DNA of 64,000 bases from Streptomyces sp. NBC_01689 (GTDB lineage: Bacteria; Actinomycetota; Actinomycetes; Streptomycetales; Streptomycetaceae), in the NCBI RefSeq assembly GCF_036250675.1, contig NZ_CP109592.1, positions 186,001-250,000 of the forward strand, read 5' to 3'. Below the pieces are notes generated by a model. The model was not told the origin of the DNA. It did no database searches and saw only the letters and a list, made by a program, of their open reading frames with translations. Both the position numbers and the translations under genes were made by a program. Below, piece by piece: positions 9,461 to 17,760 of this stretch (position 1 is the stretch's first letter; each line of letters opens with the position of its first letter).

Positions 9461-10462
9461 TTGGAGACTTCCCGGCCCGCGCCGCCGGGGTACGGACACG
9501 GCAGCCGCCATCTGGTGCACCGGCCGCAGTGCTTCGGCCCCCAGACGCCCGACAGCCCCGACGACCGGTCGCAGGAGTTCGTCCTGACCGGTGAACTGCC
9601 CACCTCGCACCCGCTGTTCAACGACGGGCACGACCGCTTCCACGACCTGCAGGCGGCCATGGCGATGGTCCGCCAGGTCAGCGGCGGGATCGGCCAGGCC
9701 CACTTCGGGGTCGCGGCCGACCGGGTGCCGATCTTCTACCGGTTCGGCCTGGAGATGGACGAGGTCAGCGCCTGGCGCCGGCACGCGGGACCCGGCACAC
9801 TGACGACGACCATGCGGGTGCGGCCGGACAAGGTGATCTCCGGCGTCCCGCGGGCCCTGGAGTTCGACGCGCGCCTGGAGATCGACGGGGTCGCGGCGGG
9901 CACCGGGTCGGCCAATCTGCTCTTCCTCGCCCCGATGGCGCACCGCAGCCATCGCGAGCACTCCCGTCACACCGTCCTCGCCACGGCCGGGCAGCAGCAT
10001 CCCGGGCACGACGACACCACCGACACCACCAGCAGGTCACCGGGGCCCGCTCCCGCGGACGTGGGGCGCGCCAGCGCCGCCAACGTCCTGCTGCGCCCCC
10101 CGGTGACCGTCAACGGGCAGCGGCTGTCGGCCGCGGTGCTCGCGCCCGACACCTGGCGGGCCGGCGCGGTCCGCCCGGACCGGGTGACCTCATCCGCGCT
10201 GCTGCTCGAAGTGCTGCGCCAGACGGCGCTGTTGACCGCGCACCGGCTGCACGGCCTGGACCCGCGGCACTGTGCGCCCGTGGCCATGCACACGCATTTC
10301 CGGGGCCACGCGGAGCCCGATCTGCCGCTGCGGTGCGTGGCGGTGGCGCAGTCGGTCCGGCAGGACGCGCTGGGGCGGCCGCTGGTGGCGATGACGCTCG
10401 CCCTGACCCAGGCGGGGAGGGCGGTGACGGAGGCGGCGGTGTCAGTCGTCGAGGATCTGTGA
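9461..10462 (+). CDS. AfsA-family hotdog protein
   Basis: A 333-residue protein with two hotdog-like halves (about residues 40-155 and 200-333), as in A-factor synthase AfsA/ScbA. AfsA condenses a beta-ketoacyl group with dihydroxyacetone phosphate to begin gamma-butyrolactone or butenolide hormone synthesis. Conserved stretches include the Pro-Thr-Ser-His-Pro-Leu region and GVPRALEFDARLEIDG. The TTG start follows GAGGAGTG. The linker between halves is Asp/Thr/His-rich. The gene converges on the phosphopantetheinyl transferase gene with a 21-bp overlap. No gamma-butyrolactone receptor gene is adjacent, so a biosynthetic rather than hormonal role is also possible. Confidence 0.85.
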   Translation: METSRPAPPGYGHGSRHLVHRPQCFGPQTPDSPDDRSQEFVLTGELPTSHPLFNDGHDRFHDLQAAMAMVRQVSGGIGQAHFGVAADRVPIFYRFGLEMDEVSAWRRHAGPGTLTTTMRVRPDKVISGVPRALEFDARLEIDGVAAGTGSANLLFLAPMAHRSHREHSRHTVLATAGQQHPGHDDTTDTTSRSPGPAPADVGRASAANVLLRPPVTVNGQRLSAAVLAPDTWRAGAVRPDRVTSSALLLEVLRQTALLTAHRLHGLDPRHCAPVAMHTHFRGHAEPDLPLRCVAVAQSVRQDALGRPLVAMTLALTQAGRAVTEAAVSVVEDL

Positions 10463-11302
10463 CCACTCCTCCTGCTCGGCGTCCAGTGCCTCCTGGATCG
10501 CCGCGACGGCCTCGGCGTCGAGCATCGTGGTGATCTCCGTGTCCAGGGTGCGGCCCATGCCGGCATCGTAGACCGCGATGCTCACCACGAACTCGGTGCC
10601 GCCGCTGTTGAGGACGAGGGTGCGCAGGGTCCACTCGTCACCCGCTCCGGCCGTGCCGTCGGGCCGGTTCAGCTGCACGGGCCTACTCTGCGGGCCGAAG
10701 CCGAACTCGTTGAAGCGGAACTGCATGCCCTGGCCGATCGCCTTGCTGTAGGCCTCCTTGAGCGTCCACAGCCGGACCAGGCTCGGGTTGCGTTCCGGCT
10801 CCGGCAGCCTCGACAGCATGCGCTGCTCGTCGGGGGTGCAGATGAGCCGGGCCAGGCCGCGGGCGTAGATGCTGCGGTCGGCGCGTTCCGCGTCCACCCC
10901 GATCAGGCCGCTGCTGGTCAGGCCGACCAGCAGCAGGTCGTCGGTGTGGCTGAGGCTGATGTCGATCTGGTCGCAGCCGCGCAGGTAGGGGCGTCCGGTC
11001 GGCCCGTAGGCCAGTTCCAGGTCGATCGCCTCGGCCCGCAGGGCGGCCGCGGCGGCGTGTTTGAGCAGCCGCCGTGACGCCGCGTACCGGCTCTGGATGT
11101 CCGGGTGTCCGATGTCGCGGTAGCGCGACCAGTCGCGGCCCAGCACCGCGCGCAGGGCGGGGCCGTCCGGTGCCCGCGGCCGCCAGTCGGCGAGCCGGCC
11201 GTGGACCACCGCCGTGCCGTAGCGCCGCAGGTCCTCGCGGACCGCCGCCCAGTCGCTGTCCTCGGCTGTCACACCGATCAGGCCCCCGCCGACGGCGTTC
11301 AT
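10442..11302 (-). CDS. 4'-phosphopantetheinyl transferase (Sfp type)
   Basis: A 286-residue enzyme that transfers phosphopantetheine from CoA to the conserved serine of carrier proteins. Diagnostic motifs are GVDAE near residue 134 (metal ligands) and WTLKEAYSKAIG near residue 179 (the WxxKEA signature). The C-terminus is an acidic helix absent from short Sfp proteins. It is the last gene of the eight-gene operon, and its ATG overlaps the upstream carrier-protein stop. It presumably primes the operon's three carrier sites: two free carriers and one in the polyketide synthase. Confidence 0.93.
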   Translation of the reverse strand: MNAVGGGLIGVTAEDSDWAAVREDLRRYGTAVVHGRLADWRPRAPDGPALRAVLGRDWSRYRDIGHPDIQSRYAASRRLLKHAAAAALRAEAIDLELAYGPTGRPYLRGCDQIDISLSHTDDLLLVGLTSSGLIGVDAERADRSIYARGLARLICTPDEQRMLSRLPEPERNPSLVRLWTLKEAYSKAIGQGMQFRFNEFGFGPQSRPVQLNRPDGTAGAGDEWTLRTLVLNSGGTEFVVSIAVYDAGMGRTLDTEITTMLDAEAVAAIQEALDAEQEEWSQILDD

Positions 11303-11556
11303 CGGGTGTCCCTCCCCTCGGTGGTGACCAGTGAGTGGATCTCGCGCATGCTACGGGCTTCGAGCAGGCGGCTGACCGGGACGCTGCGGCCCGTCTCGCG
11401 TTCCAGGAGCATCAGCAGGCGCAGCAGGTGGACCGAGTCCCAGTCGGGCAGCTGGTCGAAGTCGGCCGCGGCCTGTTCCTCGGTCAGGTCCAGGCCCAGG
11501 CCGTCGCGCACCGCTTCGAGGAAGCCGGCGAGGCCGGCCGTGCTGTCACGACTCAT
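11299..11556 (-). CDS. acyl carrier protein adjacent to FkbH
   Basis: An 85-residue free carrier protein. The phosphopantetheine serine lies in PDWDSVHLLRLL, with a typical four-helix hydrophobic pattern. The ATG follows GAAGGAG and overlaps the end of the fkbH-like gene. An in-frame upstream ATG lacks a ribosome site. A carrier encoded with FkbH is normally the one loaded with the glyceryl unit (compare FkbJ and the tetronate carriers). The stop overlaps the transferase start (ATGA). Confidence 0.88.
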   Translation of the reverse strand: MSRDSTAGLAGFLEAVRDGLGLDLTEEQAAADFDQLPDWDSVHLLRLLMLLERETGRSVPVSRLLEARSMREIHSLVTTEGRDTR

Positions 11557-13447
11557 CGGCGTCTCCTTCGAAGTCGGCCCGCACACTCAGGTGGCCGGGC
11601 GGGGCGGGGATGTCCTTCAGGTCGTGCCGGAACAGTGTCTCCGCGCTGTCGCCGGGGGTGTCGGGCACGAAGCCGAGTGAGGGGTAGAAGCCGCTCGCCC
11701 GTCCGTTGCCGCGGGTGGCGCGGTAGCGGGCGCGGACCGCGGGCAGGCCCAGGTCGCGGGCGTGGGCGAGGACCGCGGCCAGGCAGCCGTGTTCGATGTC
11801 GCGGGCCAGTACCCGGCAGCTGAGCAGCATGTTGTCGATCGTCAGGCCGTCCGGGGCGCGGCGGGTGAAGATCGCGCCGACCAGGCCGCTGTCGCCGTAC
11901 CGGTCGCTCACGCGCACCGTCAGCGGGCGGCGGCCCCCGGTGCACAGCTGCTCGGGCGGGAGGCGTTCGCCGGTGAGGTTGAACTGGTTGGTGCGCAGCG
12001 AGAGTTGGGACAGCCGCGGTAGTTCGTGGGGGCGGGGCGGGGCGATGCTGACGACGATGCCCAGTTCGCGCAGGTACTCCTCGTGCGAGCCGGTCGCGCC
12101 GCGCAGCCGGGCCCGGGCGTCGGCGCCCCGGTACTGGGCGGCCCGGCCGCGGTCCTCGTCGGTCACGTGCGGGGTGTCGAACCAGCCGTCGGCCAGCAGC
12201 CGGGTGACGTGCCAGGCCGGTTCGGTGCCCAGCGGGACGACGGGGGTGTCGGGCAGGCGGTGGCGGACCAGGGCGCGTTCGGCGGGGTTGTCGTCGGCGA
12301 ACACCAGGGCGTCGGTGGCGATGCCCAGCCGGCCGGCGATGGTGCGCAGGGCGGTGTCCTTGGGGTCCCAGCCGGCCTGCACGCTGACGAAGTCCTCGGC
12401 GCGCAGGGTCATCTCGGGGTGGTGGGCGAGGACGTCCCGGACCGGGCCTGGGTCGTTCTTGCTGCTGACGGCGAGCAGGACGCCCTGGGCGGCGAGTTGC
12501 TTGACGACCCGTTGGAGCGCGGCGTACGGCTCGCCCCGGGGGGTGGGCCCGCAGGTGATGCCGTCCGGTCCGTCCTCGCTCAGCACCCCGTCCCACAGGG
12601 TGTGGTCGAGGTCGAGGACCAGGCATTTCTTCGTCATGCCGCGCCGGGCGCGCAGCACGTGCACGGCCTCGCGGGCCAGGGCGGCGAAGAGGGCGGCGCT
12701 GAAGGCGCTGCGGGTGTAGAGGGCTAGCCGGGCGTCGGTGGCCGGTCCGGTGGCGGCGATGAGCGGGTCGAGGTCGACGACGGCCAGGGCGGGGTGGTCG
12801 CCGGGCAGCCGCAGCAGGCGGGCGTTGAACTCCCGCCACACCGCGCCGAGCAGGGCGCGCTGTCGCTGGTCGATGATCTGGTGGGTGGCGGCGCGGGGCA
12901 GCGGGAGGGTGTTGAGGACCAGGGCTCCGGTGCCGTGTGCGGTGTGGGCGTCGGCGACGGCGCGCAGCTGGTCCAGGAGCCGGGCGCAGGCCTGTTCGGC
13001 GTCGTCGACGCTCCAGGGCGTCACGAGCTGTTCCAGGACGGCTTCGGGTCCCAGTACACAGATCGTCAGTTCCGGTCTGTGGGAGCGCAGTTCGCTGTGT
13101 TCGTCGGTGAGGTCGCGCAGGTAGGCGCCGTGGTCGCCGGTGACGAGGCGGCCGAGCAGGCCGTGCCGGGCGAGTTCGGCCGTCAGCGGGTCGGTGAGCT
13201 GGGCGGTGGCGGAGTGCCCGGTGACGGCCACGGTCGGCACGGGGGTGTGCGGATGGTGGGCGAGGACGTCGTCGGGGCTCAGCCGGGTCAGCAGGCTTCC
13301 GCAGCGGGTCAGTTCGTCGGCGGTCTGTTCCTCGGTGCGGTCCGCGGCGTCGGTGACGGCGGTCAGCAGGGGGGCGACGTCGGGGTAGGCCGCGGCCAGC
13401 CGGCCGGTGCGGTGCAGGGTGCGCAGTTCGTCCAGGGCGGTGGTCAT
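11546..13447 (-). CDS. FkbH-like glyceryl-ACP synthase/phosphatase
   Basis: A 633-residue protein of the HAD-IIIC family. Known members take 1,3-bisphosphoglycerate, dephosphorylate it and load D-glyceryl onto a carrier protein. The HAD nucleophile motif LDLDHTLWDG is near residue 275, with SSKNDPG and FADDNPAER as later HAD motifs. The first 250 residues resemble the SGNH/GDSL-like domain of the long FkbH proteins. The C-terminus is GNAT-like. The ATG overlaps the ketosynthase stop. With a carrier protein and FabH-like enzyme beside it, the set matches tetronate systems. Confidence 0.92.
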   Translation of the reverse strand: MTTALDELRTLHRTGRLAAAYPDVAPLLTAVTDAADRTEEQTADELTRCGSLLTRLSPDDVLAHHPHTPVPTVAVTGHSATAQLTDPLTAELARHGLLGRLVTGDHGAYLRDLTDEHSELRSHRPELTICVLGPEAVLEQLVTPWSVDDAEQACARLLDQLRAVADAHTAHGTGALVLNTLPLPRAATHQIIDQRQRALLGAVWREFNARLLRLPGDHPALAVVDLDPLIAATGPATDARLALYTRSAFSAALFAALAREAVHVLRARRGMTKKCLVLDLDHTLWDGVLSEDGPDGITCGPTPRGEPYAALQRVVKQLAAQGVLLAVSSKNDPGPVRDVLAHHPEMTLRAEDFVSVQAGWDPKDTALRTIAGRLGIATDALVFADDNPAERALVRHRLPDTPVVPLGTEPAWHVTRLLADGWFDTPHVTDEDRGRAAQYRGADARARLRGATGSHEEYLRELGIVVSIAPPRPHELPRLSQLSLRTNQFNLTGERLPPEQLCTGGRRPLTVRVSDRYGDSGLVGAIFTRRAPDGLTIDNMLLSCRVLARDIEHGCLAAVLAHARDLGLPAVRARYRATRGNGRASGFYPSLGFVPDTPGDSAETLFRHDLKDIPAPPGHLSVRADFEGDADES

Positions 13448-14505
13448 CGGGCGGGCCCTTCTTCCCCGGGGCCGGCGGCGGGCCGTCGCAGTGCCAGCCC
13501 CGCCTTGATCCATTTGCTGGACTCGACGACCACGGACAGGGCGCGTTCCCCGGGGGCCAGCCGGTCCATGAGCCGGTCGAGCTGGAGCAGGGGCAGGGCG
13601 TTGCCGGTGTTGCCGGTGTCGCGTACGCAGGAGACCTCGCGGCAGCCGGGCGGCAGGCCGAGGCCGGCGACGATCCGGTCGGTCATGTGTCCCGACAGCT
13701 GGGGCGGCAGGACGGCGTCGACCTGCTGCGGGGTCCAGCCCGCGGTGCTGAGCAGTTCCCACACGATCTCGCCGGCGAGGGCGGGTACCTCCTCCTCGAT
13801 GGTCTTGTAGTCCTCGAAGAGCATCTGGCGGTCGGGGTCGGGTTCGGTGATCCCGCGCCAGCCCACGACCTGTCCCGGCGGGCGTCCCTGTCCCGCGAAG
13901 CGGTGCAGCAGGCCGTGTACGGCCAGGGCGTCGCCGTGCGGGTGCGTGGTGACGACCGCGGCGGCGGCTCCGTCGCCGAACAGGACGTAGTTGACGAGTT
14001 CCTGGCCGGCGAGGGTGGTGGCGTCCCGGCCGGCCTGGAGGAAGCGGGCGGTGACGTCGCCGGAGACGACGAGGCCGGTGCGGTGGCCGCCGGCGAGCAG
14101 GGCGCGGGCGACGTCGAGGGCCTGGACGGCGCCCGAGCAGCCGGCCTGGAGCTGGTAGGTGGGCAGGTGGTTGAGGCCGAGCCGGTCGGCGGTCTCGTTG
14201 GCGGTGGTGGGCAGCAGGGTGTCGGGGGTGGCGGTGGACAGCACCAGGAAGTCGAGGTCGGCGGCGGCCAGTCCGGCGGCGGCCAGGGCCCGGGCCGCGG
14301 ACTCGGCGCACAGGTCGCCGAGGGTGTGGGTGATCTTTCCGGTCGCCAGGTCCCAGCCGAAGTGGCGGGTGCCGGTGCCGACGAAGAGGTCGATCCACTC
14401 CTCGCTGATCCCGAAGGCGCGGCTCAGTGCCGCGTTGTCGACGGGTTCGGCGGGCAGTGCGCTGCCCGTGCCGGCGATGTGCATGAGTGCGGTGCGCGCT
14501 GTCAT
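13444..14505 (-). CDS. 3-oxoacyl-ACP synthase III-like ketosynthase (FabH/RkD type)
   Basis: A 353-residue thiolase-fold enzyme. The nucleophile is Cys123 in QLQAGCSGAVQAL. The catalytic His is probably in PPQLSGHMTDR and the Asn in DTGNTGNALP. FabH-like proteins encoded with FkbH and a carrier protein make the C-C and C-O bonds joining a glyceryl thioester to a beta-ketoacyl thioester, giving tetronates such as RK-682. That role is inferred here from gene content. Start and stop are coupled to both neighbours (ATGA). Confidence 0.9.
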   Translation of the reverse strand: MTARTALMHIAGTGSALPAEPVDNAALSRAFGISEEWIDLFVGTGTRHFGWDLATGKITHTLGDLCAESAARALAAAGLAAADLDFLVLSTATPDTLLPTTANETADRLGLNHLPTYQLQAGCSGAVQALDVARALLAGGHRTGLVVSGDVTARFLQAGRDATTLAGQELVNYVLFGDGAAAAVVTTHPHGDALAVHGLLHRFAGQGRPPGQVVGWRGITEPDPDRQMLFEDYKTIEEEVPALAGEIVWELLSTAGWTPQQVDAVLPPQLSGHMTDRIVAGLGLPPGCREVSCVRDTGNTGNALPLLQLDRLMDRLAPGERALSVVVESSKWIKAGLALRRPAAGPGEEGPAR

Positions 14506-17447
14506 GGCGTGGCCCCCGTGCTGGTCAGTTCGCGTACGAAGGCGGCGAGGGTGCCCACGGACTTCAGCGCGGGCAGCAGTTGCGGCACGGTGATGTCGGC
14601 GCCCCGCGGGAGTTGTTGTTCGATGCGGTTCTTCAACTGCATGATCATCACCGAGTCGAAGCCGAGGTCCTCGTAGAGCCGGGCCTCGGCGTTGACCTGT
14701 TCGGGTGCGTAGGCGCCGACCTCGACGACGGCGTCGATGACCGCGCTGAGCGCGGAATCGGGCCGGGTGCCCGGCGGGGTGCCGGGGTCCTCGGGGTGCG
14801 GTGGGCGGTCCGGGCCGTGGGCCGCCGGCCGGTGGGTGGTGTCCGGGGCGGTGGGCGGCGGGGCGGGGTGGGCGGTGGTCTGTCCGAAGCGGTGTGCGGC
14901 GGAGAAGACGTAGGGGGCGAGGCGTTCGGTGCGGCGGTGGGCGGGCTCGTAGAGGGCGTCCCAGCAGGGTTCGACGCCGCTGAGGTAGAGGCCGCCCACG
15001 GTCTCGGCCAGGTCGGTGAAGGTGGCGGCCCGGCCGGGGGCGGGGTGCAGCAGCCGGATGCCGGTGGGCAGGTCGCCCTGCCGGACGAGGTTCAGCAGGT
15101 GGGCGGCCGGGCCGAGTTCGACCAGGCAGGTCGGGGCGGCCTCGGTCATCAGGGCGGACAGTGCGTCGGCGAAGCGGACCGGTGTCACGGCCAGGTCCGC
15201 CCAGTACGCGGTGTCCGGGATCTCGTCGCGCAGCATCCGGCCGTGGCGGGCCGAGGCCAGGGCGATTCTGGCGGGGCCGGCCGTGACCGGGCCGGCCAGG
15301 GCGGCGATCCGGGCCTGCAGGTCGGTGTCCGCGGAGCCCTGGGCGGCGTGCGGGACCGGGAGGCGGCGGGTGTTCAGGCCGCGGGCGGCCAGGTCGGCGG
15401 CGGCCTGCCGCAGGACGTCGGCGGTGCCGGAGACGACGGTGTCGTGCGGGCCGTTGACGGCGGCGAGGAACAGGCCGGGGCGGGCGGCGAGGAGGTCGGC
15501 GAGTTCCTCCGGGGTGGCGCGCACGCTCAGCATGCCGCCGTCGGGCAGGTCGTGGGCGGCGGTGGCGTGGGCGGCGACCAGGCGTGCGGCGTCCGGCAGG
15601 GTGAGCATGCCCGCGGCCACCGCGGCGGCGATTTCGCCGGTGCCGTGGCCGAGGACGGCGTCGGGCACCACGCCCAGCTCGGCCAGGGTCCGGGTGAGGG
15701 CGTGGGCGACCGCGAACAGGGCGGGCTGGGCCCAGCGGGCGTGGTGGATCGCGGGGTCGTCGGCGAGGATCAGGTCCCGTACCGAGCCGCCGGTGTGGGG
15801 GCGCAGCGCGTCGTCGGCCTCGTCGAGATGGCGCCGGTAGAGGACGGATTCGCGGTAGAGGGCGGCCGTCATGCCGGGCTCCTGGCAGCCCTGTCCGGGG
15901 TAGAGGAAGGCGACGGCGGGCGGGCGCAGGGCGCGGTCGGTGACGCGGGCCAGGGTGTGTTCGTCGGCGGCGGCCGCACGGAGGGAGTCGGCGAGTTCGG
16001 CCGTGTCGCGGGCGGTGAACACGGCCCGGTAGGGCAGGCCGGTCTTGACCTGGTTGCTGGTCCAGCACACCGAGGCGGCGTCGCCGCGCGGACGGCGGGC
16101 GAGCGCTTCGGCCTGGGCGGTGAGGTTGCGGCGCAGGGCCTCGGGGGTGTCGGCGGAGAGGGTGAACGCCCCGGCGGTGGCCGGTCCGCGCACGGCGGTG
16201 ACGGGGGTGCGGGGTGCGGAGGCCAGGACGGCGTGGGCGTTGGTGCCGCCCATGCCGAAGCTGCTGACGGCGGCGACCACTTCTTCGGCCGGCAGCCGCA
16301 AGGGGGCCTTGAGCAGGCTCAGTCCCCGTTCGGCGAGGCGCAGTTGGGGGTTCTCGCGGGTGGCGAAGCGGCTGGCGGGCACGATGCGGTGGTGCAGGGC
16401 GAGGGCGGTCTTGATGAGGCCGGCGATGCCGGCGGCTCCTTCGGTGTGCCCGATGTTGCCCTTGACCGAGCCGATCGCGCAGGGTTCGTCGCGGGGCACC
16501 GCGTGCACCTCGCCGAGGGCCGCGCACTCGATGATGTCGCCGAGCGAGGTGCCGGTGCCGTGTGCCTCGATGAAGCGGACCTGGTCGGCGTCGACGCCGG
16601 CCCTGCGGTAGGCGGCGGCCACCACGGCCTGCTGGGACCAGCGGCTGGGTGCGCTGACGCCGTTGCTGCGGCCGTCCTGGTTGACGGCGGTGCCGCGGAT
16701 GACGGCGTAGACGCGCTGGTGGTCGTCGAGGGCGTCCTGGAGGCGGCGCAGGACCACCACGCCGACGCCGTCGCTGCGGCCGATGCCGTCGGAGTCGAGG
16801 CTGAAGGGCTTGCAGCGTCCGTCGGGCGCCTTGAGTCCCATCTGCTGGTAGACCATGCCCAGTGCGGGGGTGAGCACGATGTTGACGCCGGCGGCGAGCG
16901 CGGTGGAGCACTCCCCGGACAGCAGTGAGTTGACGGCGAGGTGCACGGCGACCAGGGACGAGGAGCAGGCGGTGTCGACCGCGAGGCTGGGGCCCTTGAG
17001 GTCGAGGTGGTAGGAGATCCGGTTGGCCGTCATGCCCGCGCTGCTGCCGGCGCCCAGTTGCGGGGTGACCCGCGCGTAGTCGCCCATGTGGAGCTGGGCC
17101 CACTCGCTGCCCATCACCCCGACGAAGACACCGGCGTCGCTGCCGGCGAGTGCGGACGGGGCGCGGCCGGAGTCCTCCAGGGCCCGCCAGGCGCACTGCA
17201 GCAGGAGCCGCTGCTGCGGGTCCATGGCGGCCGCCTCGCGGGGCGCGATGGTGAAGAAGTCGTTGTCGAAGGTGGTGACGGTGTCGACGAAGCCGCCCTG
17301 GACGGTGTCGTCGAAGCCGGGGCCGCGGCGGTCCTCGGGCAGCGGGCCGATCGCGTCGCCGCCGCGCATCAGCAGGTCCCAGTAGGCCTCGACGCCGTGG
17401 GCGGCGGGAAAGACGCAGTCCAGACCGACCACGGCGACGGCGTTCAC
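14502..17447 (-). CDS. single-module type I PKS, KS-AT(inactive)-ACP
   Basis: A 981-residue synthase. KS (1-425) is intact: Cys161 in DTACSSSL, then EAHGTGT and NIGHTEGAAG. AT (about 505-840) keeps the fold but lacks its catalytic dyad: the GHSxG serine is glycine (GHGTGE, near 600) and the later HAFH/YASH motif reads HAAQ (near 700). I checked both in the DNA. The C-terminal ACP has GFDSVMIM. There are no KR, DH, ER or TE domains, so the product should stay a beta-ketoacyl thioester. The GTG start overlaps the carrier-protein stop (GTGA). A trans-acting malonyltransferase is presumably needed. Confidence 0.93.
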   Translation of the reverse strand: MNAVAVVGLDCVFPAAHGVEAYWDLLMRGGDAIGPLPEDRRGPGFDDTVQGGFVDTVTTFDNDFFTIAPREAAAMDPQQRLLLQCAWRALEDSGRAPSALAGSDAGVFVGVMGSEWAQLHMGDYARVTPQLGAGSSAGMTANRISYHLDLKGPSLAVDTACSSSLVAVHLAVNSLLSGECSTALAAGVNIVLTPALGMVYQQMGLKAPDGRCKPFSLDSDGIGRSDGVGVVVLRRLQDALDDHQRVYAVIRGTAVNQDGRSNGVSAPSRWSQQAVVAAAYRRAGVDADQVRFIEAHGTGTSLGDIIECAALGEVHAVPRDEPCAIGSVKGNIGHTEGAAGIAGLIKTALALHHRIVPASRFATRENPQLRLAERGLSLLKAPLRLPAEEVVAAVSSFGMGGTNAHAVLASAPRTPVTAVRGPATAGAFTLSADTPEALRRNLTAQAEALARRPRGDAASVCWTSNQVKTGLPYRAVFTARDTAELADSLRAAAADEHTLARVTDRALRPPAVAFLYPGQGCQEPGMTAALYRESVLYRRHLDEADDALRPHTGGSVRDLILADDPAIHHARWAQPALFAVAHALTRTLAELGVVPDAVLGHGTGEIAAAVAAGMLTLPDAARLVAAHATAAHDLPDGGMLSVRATPEELADLLAARPGLFLAAVNGPHDTVVSGTADVLRQAAADLAARGLNTRRLPVPHAAQGSADTDLQARIAALAGPVTAGPARIALASARHGRMLRDEIPDTAYWADLAVTPVRFADALSALMTEAAPTCLVELGPAAHLLNLVRQGDLPTGIRLLHPAPGRAATFTDLAETVGGLYLSGVEPCWDALYEPAHRRTERLAPYVFSAAHRFGQTTAHPAPPPTAPDTTHRPAAHGPDRPPHPEDPGTPPGTRPDSALSAVIDAVVEVGAYAPEQVNAEARLYEDLGFDSVMIMQLKNRIEQQLPRGADITVPQLLPALKSVGTLAAFVRELTSTGATP

Positions 17448-17725
17448 CGTTGCCACCGGTCGGGGTCCGCGCCGCGCGCCGTCAGATGGGCCGTCAGGTG
17501 GGCGACGGTCGGATGGTCCCAGACGAGCGAGGGTTCGACGACGATGCCGAAGTCGTCCTCGATGTCGCCGCACAGGCTGAGCGCGCACACGGAGTCCATG
17601 CCGTACTCGGCCAGGGGCACCGTCGCCTCGATGTTCTCGGGCAGCCGGTCCAGGTAGACCGCCAGGTGCGTGATCAGCCACTCGTGGAGCGGGGCCTCGG
17701 TGTGCCACGGCGGGGAGGGAGTCAT
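17444..17725 (-). CDS. acyl carrier protein
   Basis: A 93-residue free carrier with the attachment serine in EYGMDSVCALSL. AAGGAG stands 11 bases before the ATG. It lies between the acyl-CoA dehydrogenase (35-base gap) and the synthase (GTGA overlap). It is therefore the likely acceptor of the fatty acyl group from the AMP ligase and the substrate carrier for the dehydrogenase and KS. Confidence 0.92.
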   Translation of the reverse strand: MTPSPPWHTEAPLHEWLITHLAVYLDRLPENIEATVPLAEYGMDSVCALSLCGDIEDDFGIVVEPSLVWDHPTVAHLTAHLTARGADPDRWQR

Positions 17726-17760
17726 CCCTGAAGGCTCCTTGTCCTGATACGGGCCCGTGC

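Noticed and set aside
14487..16928. Long open frame on the plus strand opposite the PKS gene
   Set aside because: The minus-strand frame encodes clear KS, AT and ACP domains. The opposite frame is Gly/Val/Gln-rich without domains and is a by-product of high G/C content.
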